This document shows positions 22,781-34,865 of a DNA stretch of 64,000 nucleotides, one piece after another. The stretch's first letter is position 1; every line of letters starts with the position of its first letter. The notes below the pieces were generated by a model, which searched no databases, was not told the origin of the DNA, and saw nothing but the letters and a program-made list of their open reading frames with translations. The position numbers and the translations under genes were made by a program. Origin of the DNA: Zingiber officinale (lineage: Eukaryota > Streptophyta > Magnoliopsida > Zingiberales > Zingiberaceae); the NCBI RefSeq assembly GCF_018446385.1, contig NW_024589890.1, forward strand, positions 1 through 64,000, given 5' to 3'.

Positions 22781-25700
22781 ATGGACGGCTTCTTGATCCG
22801 CTTCGCCTTCTCGTTGTTGTTCTCCTTCTCCATCGCTGCTCGAGCGCTGAAGCGCAAGTCCGTCGACTTCTCTGCGGTTTTCGTCGGGATCCCCGCCATG
22901 GTGATCCACATGTTGGCTGGATACAGGTTTTGCTTTGTTTTTGTTTTCTCTCGCACTCTCCTATGTCAGGTTTTAGTGATTCGCGGTCATCTTGATCGTG
23001 ATTTTGGGTGTCTGCGAAGGTTCGCGGCTCTGCTTCTGGTGTTCTTCTCGACCTCGTCCAAGGTTACGAGGTTTGGACAGGAGAAGAAGAGGGGAATCGA
23101 GGCGGACTTCAAGGAGGGAGGGCAGAGGAACTGGTGAGTAAACTGATGATTCTGTTATGTCAATGCCAGAAGGTTCGATCTCCGGACAAACGGAAAATCA
23201 ATTATATTTTCTCTTTCTCCTTATCAGATTTTTTTTTCCTTTAATAAGCTGACTGTCTAATAAATTGCGATTAGAAAGATCAGAATATAGGAACTTTCAG
23301 ATCTCCTTCATCATTAATTTTTTGAATGATGTCTAATCTACGTGAATGCCTTATGCGTTTTATAGTGATTTATCAGAATGAATCCTTATATCTAACATCA
23401 GTATGTAGATAAGCCATTTGATTCATATTATCTAACAAAGACGTTGAATAGAATTATATTGAAAGCTAAATAATCTTATTTTATAAACCAAGCTCAGATA
23501 TGACTAGGAAAATAATATTAAGAATTTTGAATGGCCATTGACTCAGTAGAAAGATAAATCATGAGAACAAGCTTGACTATCGGTCAATACTGAATTGCTT
23601 GATAATGAGGTTGTAGAAGTTCCCTTGTAATATTGTAATATGGTATACTTAGTTGCCAATGTCATCTGTATAACCTCATACGGATTCAGGATTCTAGTGA
23701 ATTCTCACTGCGGAAAAGGATAATTTTGGTTATAATTCCTTGATAATCTCATAATAGTTTGTTAAGATTAAAATATGATTGTTGAACAAGACCTAATTAC
23801 CCTTCAACTAAAGCGTACGGCATAGTTCACCAAACTCTAGGATCTCAGATCTCCTCCCTTTGTATCTACTTTGGTAATTTGTAACATCTTTATCACAAAT
23901 GACCTTTTCCTCCTGAATAAAATCTATGTGATATCGTGATTATCTTTCAATTTATCTTATATTCTTACTGAAGCAATTCTTATTAATGATTTTATGTTGT
24001 TGTGCTTCGAGATGTCATGAGTCTATGTGGCAGTGTTTAGGAAATCGAACTTGTAATAATGATCTGCTAGCTAACAAACATGTAAATGTTGGTAGTCAAA
24101 TAACTTTATGACTATATTATTGTGCGTGCCAAACATTAACAGAAGACTACCGGTTATTTGCTATTTCTTTTACTGATAGTTTGTCAGAATAAGCATCCAT
24201 TCTATGTTATAAGATGACCTATTATTGCACCAAAGCCACCATAGTGTTAAGAGTTGGATAAGATGCATTGGGTTGATTCAATGAGAAAACTATGAGGTTA
24301 TGAGGACATGATTCCAATGTATGTATTGACCGTTGATTGTCCTCTGATATGTTATTTCTGAATTGTAGAATGTAATTTTTCACATATAACTTGTCTTTTT
24401 ATGTTAAGCGAACTGCTTTGATAGTTTTTCTGTAAAAAAACCAGAAGGCTAACAGTCCAAGCTAAACTAGTCTAGCAATAATATTAGATAACAGATACAC
24501 TATCAAAAACTTTCTCAGCTCTAGTTGTCTCAAGCCTCTTTGACCTCGATTCACAAATCAATTGGCAATGCTATCCCTTGGGCCAATTCTTTCCCTCGTC
24601 TAGATCATGAATTTCATAATCAACTTACATTGCTATCACCAGAACAAAATCTATGCTGCAATATAACACTACACTATAGTTGACATCACCATAACAAGAT
24701 CTTCATTGCGCCACTGATTCTTCTCCATCACTTCCTCATCAAAAGCATTATGCCATTCTGGCTTCACATGCTCCTATGCCACCAATTAATGTCAAACAAC
24801 CTTCCTGCAATTTTATCAGAGAGGCTTCTACAAAGCAAATCAACTGCACTTTGCTGAAGAAACTCGTCAATCATCTTTCACACTAGATCTTCCTAACCCC
24901 CTGATTTACTCTCTGCCAAAATATCATCCAGTCAACGTCCTTGTTCAATCAGCATCACCAGCTACTTACATCCATGTGAAGAAAATCTTGTTTATCGTTG
25001 CTGTAAACCAAGCTATTCTTTCCTCCTTCACTCCCAAGCTGGCCCCTTTCTACTCCCTCTTCAATCTTAAGCAATTGCCATCGCCAAATTCCTTTTCCTT
25101 GACCATCCTTTTTGCCTCCATTGCTGCAAGCCAACAAAGCAATTTGTCGGCTGTCTCTATCTCCTACTCCACTGAGCTGGACATTCTCCTCAAGGGGTAT
25201 TCTAACCTTAGCTTGATGACCTTCCCTTCATCCATTCCAAGGGTGGGGGTTACCTTGATTCACCACTGGTAAAGAGCCCTCCTGCGAGATAGCAATCATC
25301 ACCCTTTGGGTGTTCTAGAGTTTTTGTAGGTGCAGCGGAGGCCAGCAAGAGAGGGGTGAATTGCTTCTAAAAAAAAAATAAAGTATACCCTCCTCGGATC
25401 TTTTCAACTCAAAATAAAAGCAATAATAATAAAATAACTAAAACAATAAAACAAAACAGAAGGACAGAGAAGACCGGGAGTTAACCTGGTTACAACTAAG
25501 AAGGTTGTTAATCCAGGACGATGAAAAGCGCGCACTAGAAAAATCTCCTTCTCTGAAGGCGGAGAAGCCTTTTACACTCTAACAGCTCAGAACTATTGCT
25601 AGGAATTGATTACAGAGTTGATGGAACAATTGATATCTAATTCCTAGTTCCAGAGGCCTTTATATAGCCTCTGGAAATTCTATCTCAGATGTCCGAGGCG

Positions 25701-27831
25701 CCTCAATAGAGGTCCAAGGCGCCTCCATCGAGAGAGTGGATAAAACTTTATCCGAAAGCTCAACGTTCACTTCTGCCAGGTCCGAGGTGCCTCCAACAGG
25801 CATTGAATGCGCCTTCAAGTTGAAGGCGCCTCCAAGCCTGATGAAGGCGCCTCCAAGCCTGATGGAGGCGCCTCCAAGCTGGCTGGCAGCTTTTTCCAGC
25901 TTGCTTGCGTCTTTGCTTCGTCTTCCGAAGTCCCGTTCTTTTGGGTGATTCCGGCCAACCGAAATAGGGCTCACCCGAATCCAATTTCCGGCTTTCTCCT
26001 CGAGTAGTCTTCCTCTCGGCTTAACGTCCCTTGAACGCCGCACACGTTCTTTTCGTCCACCGGTGTACTCTTCCGCAGCTCTCTCATCCTTCGGACGCAT
26101 TGAGCCCGTCGGTTCCCTTCCCGTGCCGTCCTTCTCGCTAGCTGCGTCTTCCGCTCGACTTCCTGCGCTCCTAATCTCCTGCACACTCAGACCACTAAAC
26201 ACAAAACAGGACCTAATCAACTTGGTTGATCACATCAAAACACCCGCGGGGTTCAACAGTTTTGCTATTTCAATTGCATTGGCAGTTGAAATATTGAAGG
26301 TATTTTAAGTCTTATTTTGAACAGAGTGCTTATGTTTTGGGTTCTAGCCCTCTGGGAATATATGCGCGTGAAACAGTTTTTGTTATTCTGTTTCATGGAT
26401 GGCCATATTCAGTCTCAGAACTCGCCCAAAGTTGACTTAAATATTCACTTTAATGGTTCATTCAGCAAAATCGTACCATGTTTTTTAATGCAGTTTTGGC
26501 TCATATTACTCTACAGGATACAAGTACTGGCAAATAGCTTAATAGCCACAGTTTTGGTGGTGATACTCACTATAAAAACTCAAGGGCAGGATAAGTGCTT
26601 GGATACCGAAGACTCAACTGTAGTAACGGCTCTCTTGGGAGGTACTGTTGGACATTACGCTTGTTGTAATGGAGATACTTGGTCTTCTGAATTAGGAATG
26701 CTTAGCAGTGACCAACCTCGGCTAATCACAACCTTGAAGGTAAAACATTTATTGTGCTTCTGTTTAATATAGAGTTATATCATTTCAGATTCAGCTCTTG
26801 TATTAGTGTTTGCTTTTTTAAAATTGAACAACCCACTGAATTATGGAAATATATTTTTTTTTTTTGGCATATTTTCTTGACCCATATCTTTACCATTTTT
26901 TCAGCTTTTATTAAGGTTTTCTCCTACTGATAATATTATAATCTTATTTATCCCATTGTTGCCACTCACCAACACCATAATTTACTAACCGTCTTTGATG
27001 TTTGGAGCCATCCAATGAATGTATTTGCTGTATAGCCACGGCCCATATTAGTTCCTCATATCTTATGCCATTAAGCTTGACTTACCAGATAATATCCATT
27101 CATCATGAGTAATTATATCCATCTCAAAGAGATGAATTTGCCATTCTTCCAACTTGGCCTAAAATTAGTGAGGCTCTATGAATTTCTATTTTGGGGAGTA
27201 AATCTTTCCTCCTATAGATGTTATGCAATCTGATGTCTGTCTGTGCAACTTGTACCAACCTAGATCTAACTATTTCTGATTTTGTTTTTCGTTTTGATTT
27301 GATGTAATAAAATTAGTTTGATCTCAGTAATTGTAAACACTTTCTCCATTAGAAAGTCCGGAAGGGTACAAACGGCGCTGTCACTATACATGGACTCGTA
27401 GCGGCTATAGCAGCAGGCTTGGCAATTGGCATCACATTTGCGCTGATCGGATTGCTTACAACAGAATGTTCACTAAATGTCCTTTGGAGGCAACTGCTAA
27501 TTGTGCCCATTGCTGCTGCTGCTGGTTTGATTGGAAGCCTGATTGATTCTCTATTGGGTGCGACCCTTCAATTTAGTGGGTATTGCACAGTACGCAAGAA
27601 GGTAACATGAAATCTTCACCTTGTCTTTCAGTTATTTTCCCCTAGGTTTTCATCAAAGTCCCTAGCTAATCTCTACCGAAATGTGGCGTCTTCTTGAAGG
27701 TGGTAGGTAAACACGGTCCAACGGTGATTAAGATCTCTGGAACAAGTATGCTAGACAACAATGCTGTAAATGCTGTCTCAATACTCTTAACAACACTCGT
27801 CACCTCAATCACATGCTTATACATCTTTTAA
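22781..27831 (+). CDS. PGR: DUF92/TMEM19-family multi-pass membrane protein (PGR-like)
   Basis: Five exons (22781-22926, 23020-23133, 26517-26739, 27353-27601, 27700-27831) give 287 residues, the usual family length. The start MDGFLIRFAFSLLFSFSI fits. Diagnostic segments are GGTVGHYACCNGDTWSSELG, the TNGAVTIHGLVAAIAAGLAIG stretch, GSLIDSLLGATLQFSGYC and SGTSMLDNNAVNAVS. Six or so hydrophobic helices are predicted. Plant members include PGR, described as a plasma-membrane glucose-responsive regulator, and the chloroplast relative VTE6 (phytyl-phosphate kinase). This copy lacks a transit peptide and so is PGR-like. Intron 1 is only 93 bases and open in frame. Intron 2 (3.4 kb) contains a solo LTR. 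The promoter abuts a PIF/Harbinger derivative. The gene looks intact. Confidence 0.85.
24440..25290. other. Unidentified sequence in PGR intron 2
   Basis: This stretch is more GC-rich and less AT-biased than the rest of the intron. Open frames run on both strands (98 codons + at 24976-25272; 60 codons - at 24955-25137), and the minus frame is Gly/Lys/Glu-rich. It may be an old retroelement fragment next to the solo LTR, but I recognise no domain. Confidence 0.3.
25325..26258 (-). mobile_element. Solo LTR (probably Ty1/copia type), complete ends, with 5-bp TSD
   Basis: On the minus strand the 934-base unit starts TGTTGAAC and ends CCTACA. It is bordered by perfect 5-base direct repeats, gtttt at 25320-25324 and at 26259-26263. 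It has LTR architecture: a TATA motif in ctatataaagg (minus; near 25665), a downstream leader, and a terminus (…attcacccctctcttg…) of the sort seen at the 3' end of many plant LTRs. Near 25820-25882 a 21-base gaaggcgcctccaagcctgat unit is repeated about three times. No internal coding region accompanies it, so it is a solo LTR left by recombination. The superfamily cannot be proved from the LTR alone. The perfect duplication suggests moderate age. Confidence 0.8.
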
Positions 27832-28714
27832 ACCGTATCTTAATTTTTTTTCCTCTTTGTTCCTATCACCATTCTCCACCTTGCTGTTTTATTCAATCTG
27901 GTGTATTCCCAAAAAGTCATTTGTACATTGTATTATAGGATGAGTAACTGTGTTAGTTTTCTGAGATGTTCCCTTAGTGACGCTGTTAATTTCATTTTTC
28001 ATGACAAAGAAAAGAGATGCTTTATCAATCCAATACACTGGCAGCTTAGAAGGATTATCTTAGAGAAGGTAAGAAACATGGATGAGCACACAACAGTAGA
28101 AAATCATTTCCAATTTCTCTCGAGAATGAACAGAGCATCTTAGTTAATTCCTTAAGATTATGTTTACCTAGGTGAAAGAGTCGAACTGTATTCAAATTTT
28201 CTGTTGTTTGCTTCGGTGAAGATATAAGGATGAAAAAGGCATAAATAGGATGAATTTAAATAATTTTCAAATTTTAGTACTTGTTTGTTTGTTTTTTCTT
28301 TTAATGATATTATGTAACCGTTTTTTTTTTAATTTTTCACCTGTCTTTCAAAGGTTAATATATACTACCTTGAGTGTTATAACACCGAATCATATTAGTT
28401 GTAACATCATTTGAGTGTTATAATATTCACGCATTAACACAAATGTGGATGCTTTTATAAGCATATAAAATTATTTTTAAAAAAAATTATTATTTAAATC
28501 AATTATTTGTCAATAGAGAGATTATTTTAATAGAAAAATAAAAAAATAGATGGGACATTTTTTAATTTTTACATTAACAAAGTTTTCAATTTACTATCAA
28601 AATGCCTCCAATCTCATAGTAAAATATTTAGCTCTTTAAATCATATCTAAAACAATAACATCAATTGGTAGAGCGTTTTAGTAACAAAATAGAAAACTTT
28701 AGGATATTGAATAT

Positions 28715-28750
<36 letters not shown>

Positions 28751-28870
28751 AAAAATAACTGATGGGTATTCCAAAAATTATCGTAAAAATATAAGTCCAC
28801 GATTTCTTAACATGCCTACATTTGATCAGTTTCATTCTCAGTCATAGTAATTTTAAGTGATGCCTCGATG
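27832..28870. other. PGR 3' UTR and AT-rich intergenic DNA
   Basis: The first few hundred bases are probably 3' UTR. The remainder is AT-rich, with the palindromic block gtgttataacac near 28375 and an AT microsatellite at 28718-28748. No gene is recognised. Confidence 0.5.
28718..28748 (+). repeat. TA microsatellite
   Basis: An uninterrupted run of about 15 TA dinucleotides. Confidence 0.95.
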
Positions 28871-29077
28871 GAGTGCTTCTTACTGCAGCACTAGAAGTCT
28901 GGAAGCACAATCGCATCGCCTTCCGAATGACAAGCCCACCAACCGAGGAATCTTCTTACGACAGCACTTGGACCCAACAAGCCGACACAGTTCCTACGGT
29001 CTCTCTCTCTAGATCTACTATTTACACTCATAATCATCAATTCGATCGTCCGCACCTGCCATCACCTGCCGAGCCAC

Positions 29078-29296
29078 ATGAAGCTGCTTTCGCTCCTCCT
29101 TTTCCTCTTCCTCTTCCTCCTCGCTCCGGAGGCCAATGTCGAGCTGCCGACATACATTTCCGAGTCGTGTGCTGCCGCCGACGTGGTGTTCGAGGCCTTC
29201 CGAGTCTGCTGCGACTTCCTGCGACGCAGCCGGCCGCATTGCCTTCATTTTTACGGGCATTTTAGTAGTCAAGAGTGGCTGAGGGAGTGCTGTTGA
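29078..29296 (+). CDS. Candidate small secreted cysteine-rich peptide
   Basis: A single-exon 72-residue frame starts MKLLSLLLFLFLFLLAPEA, a textbook signal peptide with cleavage likely after residue ~19. The mature part (~50 residues) has six cysteines spaced C-x12-CC-x9-C-x15-CC and ends in CC. The flanks look like a real gene: a pyrimidine-rich leader (ctctctctctag near 29005) and a 3' region with repeated AATTATATTGTG before AT-rich DNA. The local GC content is well above that of the surroundings. I do not recognise the family; it does not fit EPF, RALF, defensin or LTP spacing. The role of such peptides is typically extracellular signalling or defence, which here is inference. A chance open frame cannot be ruled out. 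Confidence 0.5.
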   Translation: MKLLSLLLFLFLFLLAPEANVELPTYISESCAAADVVFEAFRVCCDFLRRSRPHCLHFYGHFSSQEWLRECC

Positions 29297-29548
29297 AATG
29301 GAAGAAGATGGATTCTGGATCTTGAATTATATTGTGTATTGATTCAAGATCTTTGAATTATATTGTGTGTATTGAGAGAATAATTTATCTTACTTTTTAG
29401 ATTTTAACTGCTGCCTTTTTCATGTTTAATTTACTTATTTTTTACGTGTAGTTAAAATCTTTTTATAATTTATAATAATTATTATTATTACCTATGCTTT
29501 TATAAAATAAAATGAACTTAAATTAAGCATTTGAATCTTGAATCAAGA

Positions 29549-29732
29549 TTCGCTAGCGCATGAGGTGTTATCATAATGAGATCTGGGGTTCAAATTTCGG
29601 TAAAGTCAAGGTAAATGTCTCGCTAGTCACTATTCCAAAGGCTAATAGTCGCTCGTGATTTACCTCCTCCGTGTTGGCCCTGGGACGGGTTGGAACGCTG
29701 GGGGCAAGTGTATTCGCCTTTTTGTCTCGAAG
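29549..29732 (+). mobile_element. SINE family A, copy 1 of an adjacent pair
   Basis: The head cgctagcgcatgaggtg with B-box-like ggggttcaaatttc is followed by the family body (…cgtgatttacctcctccgtg ttggccctggga). It matches 10673-10879 and 29752-29980. Confidence 0.7.
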
Positions 29733-29751
29733 ATTGGCAAGTGAATTGTCC

Positions 29752-29980
29752 TCTTGAATGGATCTAGTGGCTAGCGCATGAGATATTACCACCATGAGGT
29801 CTGGGGTTCGAATCTAGGCAAAGCCGAGGTAAATGTCTACTTTATGTGCTAATCATTATTCTAAAGGCTAGTAAACGTCCATGATTTATCTACGGACCCA
29901 TGATTTACTTTCTCCATATTAACCCTTGGACGAATTAACGAAAACGCTAAGAGCAAACGTATTCACCTTTTACCACCAAA
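29752..29980 (+). mobile_element. SINE family A, copy 2, with 19-base target-site duplication
   Basis: The unit has A-box-like tctagtggctagcgcatgag and a good B-box ggggttcgaatct, the best preserved head of this family here. It is flanked by attggcaagtgaattgtcc (29733-29751) and attaccaagtgaattgccc (29981-29999), long direct repeats as made by LINE-driven insertion. It landed just downstream of copy 1. Confidence 0.75.
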
Positions 29981-30066
29981 ATTACCAAGTGAATTGCCCC
30001 TACGGGTTGGTTGGCAGTTCGTGTTTACTGATCTTCAATTTTAAACTGATATAAAATACTTCATTG

Positions 30067-30098
30067 GAAGGTAAGACTTCATTGGATGTCTTACCTTC
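30067..30098. repeat. Perfect 11-base inverted repeat (hairpin)
   Basis: gaaggtaagac and gtcttaccttc are separated by 10 bases. It lies between the SINE pair and the 3' end of FATB. No function is implied. Confidence 0.8.
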
Positions 30099-30461
30099 TA
30101 TATGTAAAATACCGTTGTTCTAGAGTAAAATGTCCCCAAAAGATTAATAAGTGAATTCTATGAATCACATTATCTTTTAACCATATTGTATATTAGATTT
30201 AGATTTACCTGATAACAAACAACAGAGTATCTCTGAAAGCTTCCAAACCACAATTACTGAAAGCCAACCAACCACTCGCATTGCATTGTCACAGTTCCAA
30301 GTGGCGATATTTAATTACACAGCTCACAAAATAATACAAGCGACATTTTACACTGACAGTATTGAGCAGCAGCAAAAGATACCAAAGAGGCTTTGTTGGC
30401 TTGACAGATTACATGCTGGTGAGCAGGCACTCGAAGACCGATGGCCGGCCGACAGATGCGT

Positions 30462-33438
30462 TTAATTTGCGATCCCAGCTTGAATTGGCCCATAGGATTG
30501 GAGACCCTGGGCACGCTTGAGCCTCCACTTGGTTCGACCCTTCATAATCTCAGCGCCAGTTTCCAAACTCAAGAGATGCTGGCACTCAATGCCAGGCTCA
30601 GCCAAGTCACCTGCATTGTTGTTGGAGATAGCAGTGAGCGATTGCAGCACACTGCCCCTCCCGCACTCCCTCCTGTATTCCAGAGTCATGCTAGCGAGCT
30701 CATGGCTCTCCAGGATTGAGATGGGTGCACTCTGCATTATTAAAGATTATCAAAATCGGTATACAGTAGTCCTGTCGCTTCAGGTTGACAGACAATAAAC
30801 AATCGTAGCAGGACCACAGAATTAAAACTATTAGATGCAAGTGGACCATATTTAACCAAACCAACATTGTTCGTGTTTTCAATGAAATTAGCTACCGATG
30901 CTGGCAAGGAATGCTTAAAAAAGGAAGAACCAAATAGTGTTATCATGTCATGATACTTGCATTGACCAAAACCATGTGATCCCACCAGCATGAAGCAGAT
31001 AAGATAATCTAAATTCCTTGAATGGCTAAAAGTTATAAGATTCTCAAACAATAGTTTATTATGTGGAGGTTTGTCACTGGCTACGTTTACCACGGACTGA
31101 ATGATTTATTACTGTAAAGTAGTTGAATGTTATGGAATGAATTGAATATTCAACTTGTTGAGTCCTTAGAAACTAGGCAAACACTTTCTAGTTCATTTCT
31201 ATGGATGCAGTTTCTATAGATCACAGCCATCAAAGAGTGACTTTGTTAAACTTTTACTTAATGACAAAATATTTAATTAGATGCTTTGTGGACATGCAAA
31301 TGCAAATAAGCTAAATTACCTCAAGGATCCAACCAATATACTTGACATTGTTAACGTGCTGATTGACATCCAAATCACCCCACCGAGGCTGTGTTTAAAA
31401 GAATTGAAGATATTGTGAACTAACTTACAGAGTTTATGGGAAACAAAAAGATAAAAACCAGAAAAATACGAACTATGTATTTAAAAAAAATACAAGACTC
31501 ACAGTCAAGCCTCTTTCAACATGATCTGCACAGTTAGCTTCGAGCTTTGGAAACTTATTTCTATCCTCATCTAAAATAGGATCCCTGTCCATAAAATAGG
31601 AAACTATTTCTGCTTTAACTTCCTCTGGAATTTTAGCCAATCTTCTAGTCTGCTTGTTCATCATCACCCACACACTTCAAAATAAGTTCAGAACAGAGAG
31701 AATGAATCACAAGACTTGCACAACGAATCAAGTCTGTTATGATGAACTTATCAAACCTGGTTGCCCGCATAACAGTTTGGCCTGTTCGAAAATCACGGAC
31801 ATGCCAATCACGGCGCATCCCATTTTTCCCAGATGCAGCCACCCATGTATCTACTTCAACCACATCTTCCCTGAAAATAACATCCAAAGCTAATAAAGAA
31901 GAAAGAAAAAACATATACACAATTAAGTGAAGAAACAATACACATATAAGTACAGGAGCTAAATATGGATTATATTTAGTGAAAATAGCTTCTATGTAAA
32001 AGTTGAACAGAACTAGCAAGCAGCAAGTCAGATGAGATTTAAATCAAATATAAGAGACATGACCAAAAGGATGTCAACTTGACTTATATCTCAATTAAAA
32101 GCATATTTGCAAATGATTTTAAAGTAACAATCTGCGAAAACACCTTACTTAGTTACAGATAATGGTCCAACCAATAATTGTCCATGAGGCTGAACAACGA
32201 CAAAAAATTAACAAAGAAGTTCAAAGGTAACCAAAAATTTCAAATATATCTAAAAAACAAATTCAGCAGGAGGCTGATCTCATAACCAATTGCCAAAAAA
32301 GGAGATGATAAACTTAACACACTTTATATGAGAAAAACTGAAATTAGAGCCTTTTCTTCTCCAATAATTTGAATTACAACCTAAACTACATAATCATTCA
32401 GACAATTTCTATTTTAGCAACTGCTTTTGTAGCTTAATAGTAAAAGTAACAAGGAATACACGGCAACAAACATCGTAAACACAAGCTTGAAAACAGGAAT
32501 TATCTACCACAATTTCTCTTGAAAACATAAATAAATATTTGACGTAGGCAAAAAGCAAACAAGCACCAAAGCATACAGGATATTGATTGCAGCCAAACAA
32601 AATCTTTTACGCATTTATATAATTGCTCGGCATGCAATATAGTGGCAGTGAGGAAGGGACTAATACCAACTATTTTGACAATAAATTAATACAGAGGAAC
32701 ATGGAAAAGAACATACCAAGAAGGATATTTTTCAACAGCAACCTGCATCTTGGTTACCACCCAAATCAAATTTCTCTTACTCATTTCAGGCGTTGAACCA
32801 TACCCATCACCCATGAGCCCAACACTTTTTACATGGTTGAGAGCAGTTTCCTTCATATAATCAATAGATAAAGAAGTAAACAACACTTCAACAAAAACAA
32901 GAAACAAGTTGAACCAAAGTATTATATTCCACTAAACCTGCAGATGGTTCATTAAAGTCTCTATAGAGGCAGTTCTATCTGCTCCAATTTCATATGACCT
33001 AATACTGAAGTTCTGCCTGAAAACTAAACCATCTTGCATAATCTTCCCAAGCCCAAATGCATCAGCAAGCATATCAGGGCGCCTAGGCTTCCAGTCGATC
33101 AGGGTAAACTGCTTCTCAGCAGCCAAGAAGATAGTTGTTATGGCAGCAAATAGAAAACTCCAGTCCGGCAATTGGTTGTAAAATGTCCTTGCAGATGATG
33201 GAGCGTCTTCCTCAACCTTATGGATCTCAGATTTCAGACCAACGTTTGTACGACCTGTCTTAGCAGATACTTGTGCCTTCACCCCCATGGCACCAGATGA
33301 TAAGGTAGATTTTGCTACAGCGGCTCTGACACCCAAACTTTGAGGGCCTTCACCAACGGGCTGTGTTGATTTAGCTGAGACCGGAGATGCTGAAGATGAA
33401 GCAGGAAAAAAGGCCGACGATGCCACCGAAGCAACCAT
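30462..33438 (-). CDS. FATB: Acyl-ACP thioesterase B (palmitoyl-ACP thioesterase)
   Basis: Six coding exons on the minus strand: 33438-32938, 32850-32717, 31870-31757, 31674-31503, 31388-31320 and 30731-30462. Together they encode 419 residues, the normal FATB length. The N-terminus MVASVASSAFFPASSSASP is a plastid transit peptide. It is followed by the FATB-specific hydrophobic segment with LPDWSFLFAAITTIF and by KPRRPDMLADAFGLGKI. The catalytic segment DLDVNQHVNNVKYIGWILE and the later EYRREC supply the Asp/Asn/His and Glu/Cys residues used by this hotdog-fold enzyme. It releases saturated fatty acids (mainly 16:0) from ACP in the plastid stroma for export. An intron in the 5' leader (donor near 34159) and a TATA box at 34278-34285 belong to this gene. 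It looks intact. Confidence 0.95.
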
Positions 33439-34277
33439 TCTTAAACCTTTTAGAAGTTTTCATGATTAGCTTGAAACCTTGAATAAAGAATTATAAAACA
33501 CCTAAAGAGTCCAAAATAAAGGAATTTCTCCAGCATAATAAAATAAAGAGTTCAAGATAGACTAAAACACTCACGATCATGGAAGAAAATTTTCCTACCA
33601 ACTTCTTAAGAAACTAAAATTTCCTGGATCTTCTTTCCCATAGGCAACAAAACGAGATTAATTCAGGTAGAAAACAGGGAGGGATGGGGAAAAGGCAATC
33701 TACATAGTTTAAATTAAATTAACACATTACTTCCTTTCAGACCAGCAGTTACATACTAGCAATCGACGCCAAGAATACACCACAAGCCAAGTGAAAACTA
33801 GATCGAGTTCTACCAAGAAGAACTCGAAAATACTGTGCCCTTCCTTTACACATCCAAATAATTCGATACAAACAAAAGATGCACGGCATCCAGCTGTCAA
33901 CAGAATCGTTTAATCATTCAACAAGAACAGTATTTCCCGATGGAATAACAACCACACCCCGCTCCGCCAAATCCTCATACAAAGTAAGGGAAATTAATTT
34001 CCACGAATCACGGTAAAACAGAATCTGGAAACCCCAAAATCACCGCAGCAAGATTAAACATTTCACAGAGAAAAAAAAATCCAAAACGATCCAAATGCAG
34101 AAGACAAAAAAAAAAAAAAAAAAAAAAAGAAGTCGACAAGAAGGGAACGAGAAAACTGTACCAGGTAGAGGAGACGAGCTCTAGCTGAATCAACTTCTGA
34201 GCAACGAACCGCAACGCGACCTCTTCTTCTTCCTGCTAGGGTTTGTCGGAGCAGTCTCCGGCCTGCCGAGGAGAGTC
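33439..34277 (-). promoter_or_regulatory. FATB 5' UTR with leader intron
   Basis: On the minus strand the first leader exon runs from about 34255 to 34160 and ends …ctctacctg|gtacag, a good donor. The leader intron spans most of 33460-34159 and contains a 23-base A run (plus strand, 34106-34128). The remaining leader abuts the ATG at 33438. The exact acceptor is not fixed. Confidence 0.6.
34106..34128 (+). repeat. Homopolymer A run
   Basis: About 23 consecutive A residues, in the FATB leader intron (T on the coding strand). Confidence 0.95.
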
Positions 34278-34285
34278 CTTAAATA
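34278..34285 (-). promoter_or_regulatory. TATA box of FATB
   Basis: tatttaag on the minus strand lies about 30 bases upstream of the inferred leader start. The context is agcacctatttaaggactc. Confidence 0.6.
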
Positions 34286-34740
34286 GGTGCTGCTGTGGTA
34301 GCTTTGTCACCAGCTCACCAGCACCTGGACTCTGAGTCGCTTCCAAATCAATCCACACCGTCAATCAGATGTCAAAAGAAGGTCTTTTCTGCAATAATTT
34401 GACAAATTAACAAATATACTAAAATTTAATATTTTCATAACATTATTTTATAAAAGTCAAGCCTCCCTCAACTAAACTATTTATTTACCTTTCAAATTAT
34501 TAATAAAATATAAAATATTAATTTTTTTTAATAAACAATTCGATGTTATCTGATTCATATTTTTCAAATATTACTTTATAATTTTTTTAAAAAAATATAT
34601 TTATTTAAAAATTCATTACTCTCGTTCTCAAATTCAAATACGATAATATAAATATATTTAAGAGGTTTATAAAAGTGAAATGATTAAGAATTTTCTAAAT
34701 CATAAATCAATTTTGGATAAAAATAGTTTATGGGGGTAAA

Positions 34741-34865
34741 AATTGAATATGTTTGTCTCAGCTTCCGTCAATCCATCCTAAGACTAATACGAAAGAGATA
34801 AATCATGAATAATTACTAATCTTTAAAATAATAATTAGTACGTAAGAAAAGCATTAGATAAAAAT
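34741..34865 (-). mobile_element. SINE family A fragment, reversed and degraded
   Basis: Read on the minus strand, cttacgtactaattatt…agattagtaattattcatgatttatctctttcgtatt… matches the 3' half of family A (cttatgtgctagtcattattccaaag…gtgatttacctcctccg). The tRNA-like head is missing. Confidence 0.6.

Noticed and set aside
24955-25272. Overlapping open frames in PGR intron 2 as a nested gene
   Set aside because: No domain, no splice logic and no leader. Listed only as unidentified sequence.
25660-26220. 186-codon minus-strand frame as a gene
   Set aside because: It falls inside the solo LTR. Its GGA-rich repeats are the LTR's own tandem units.
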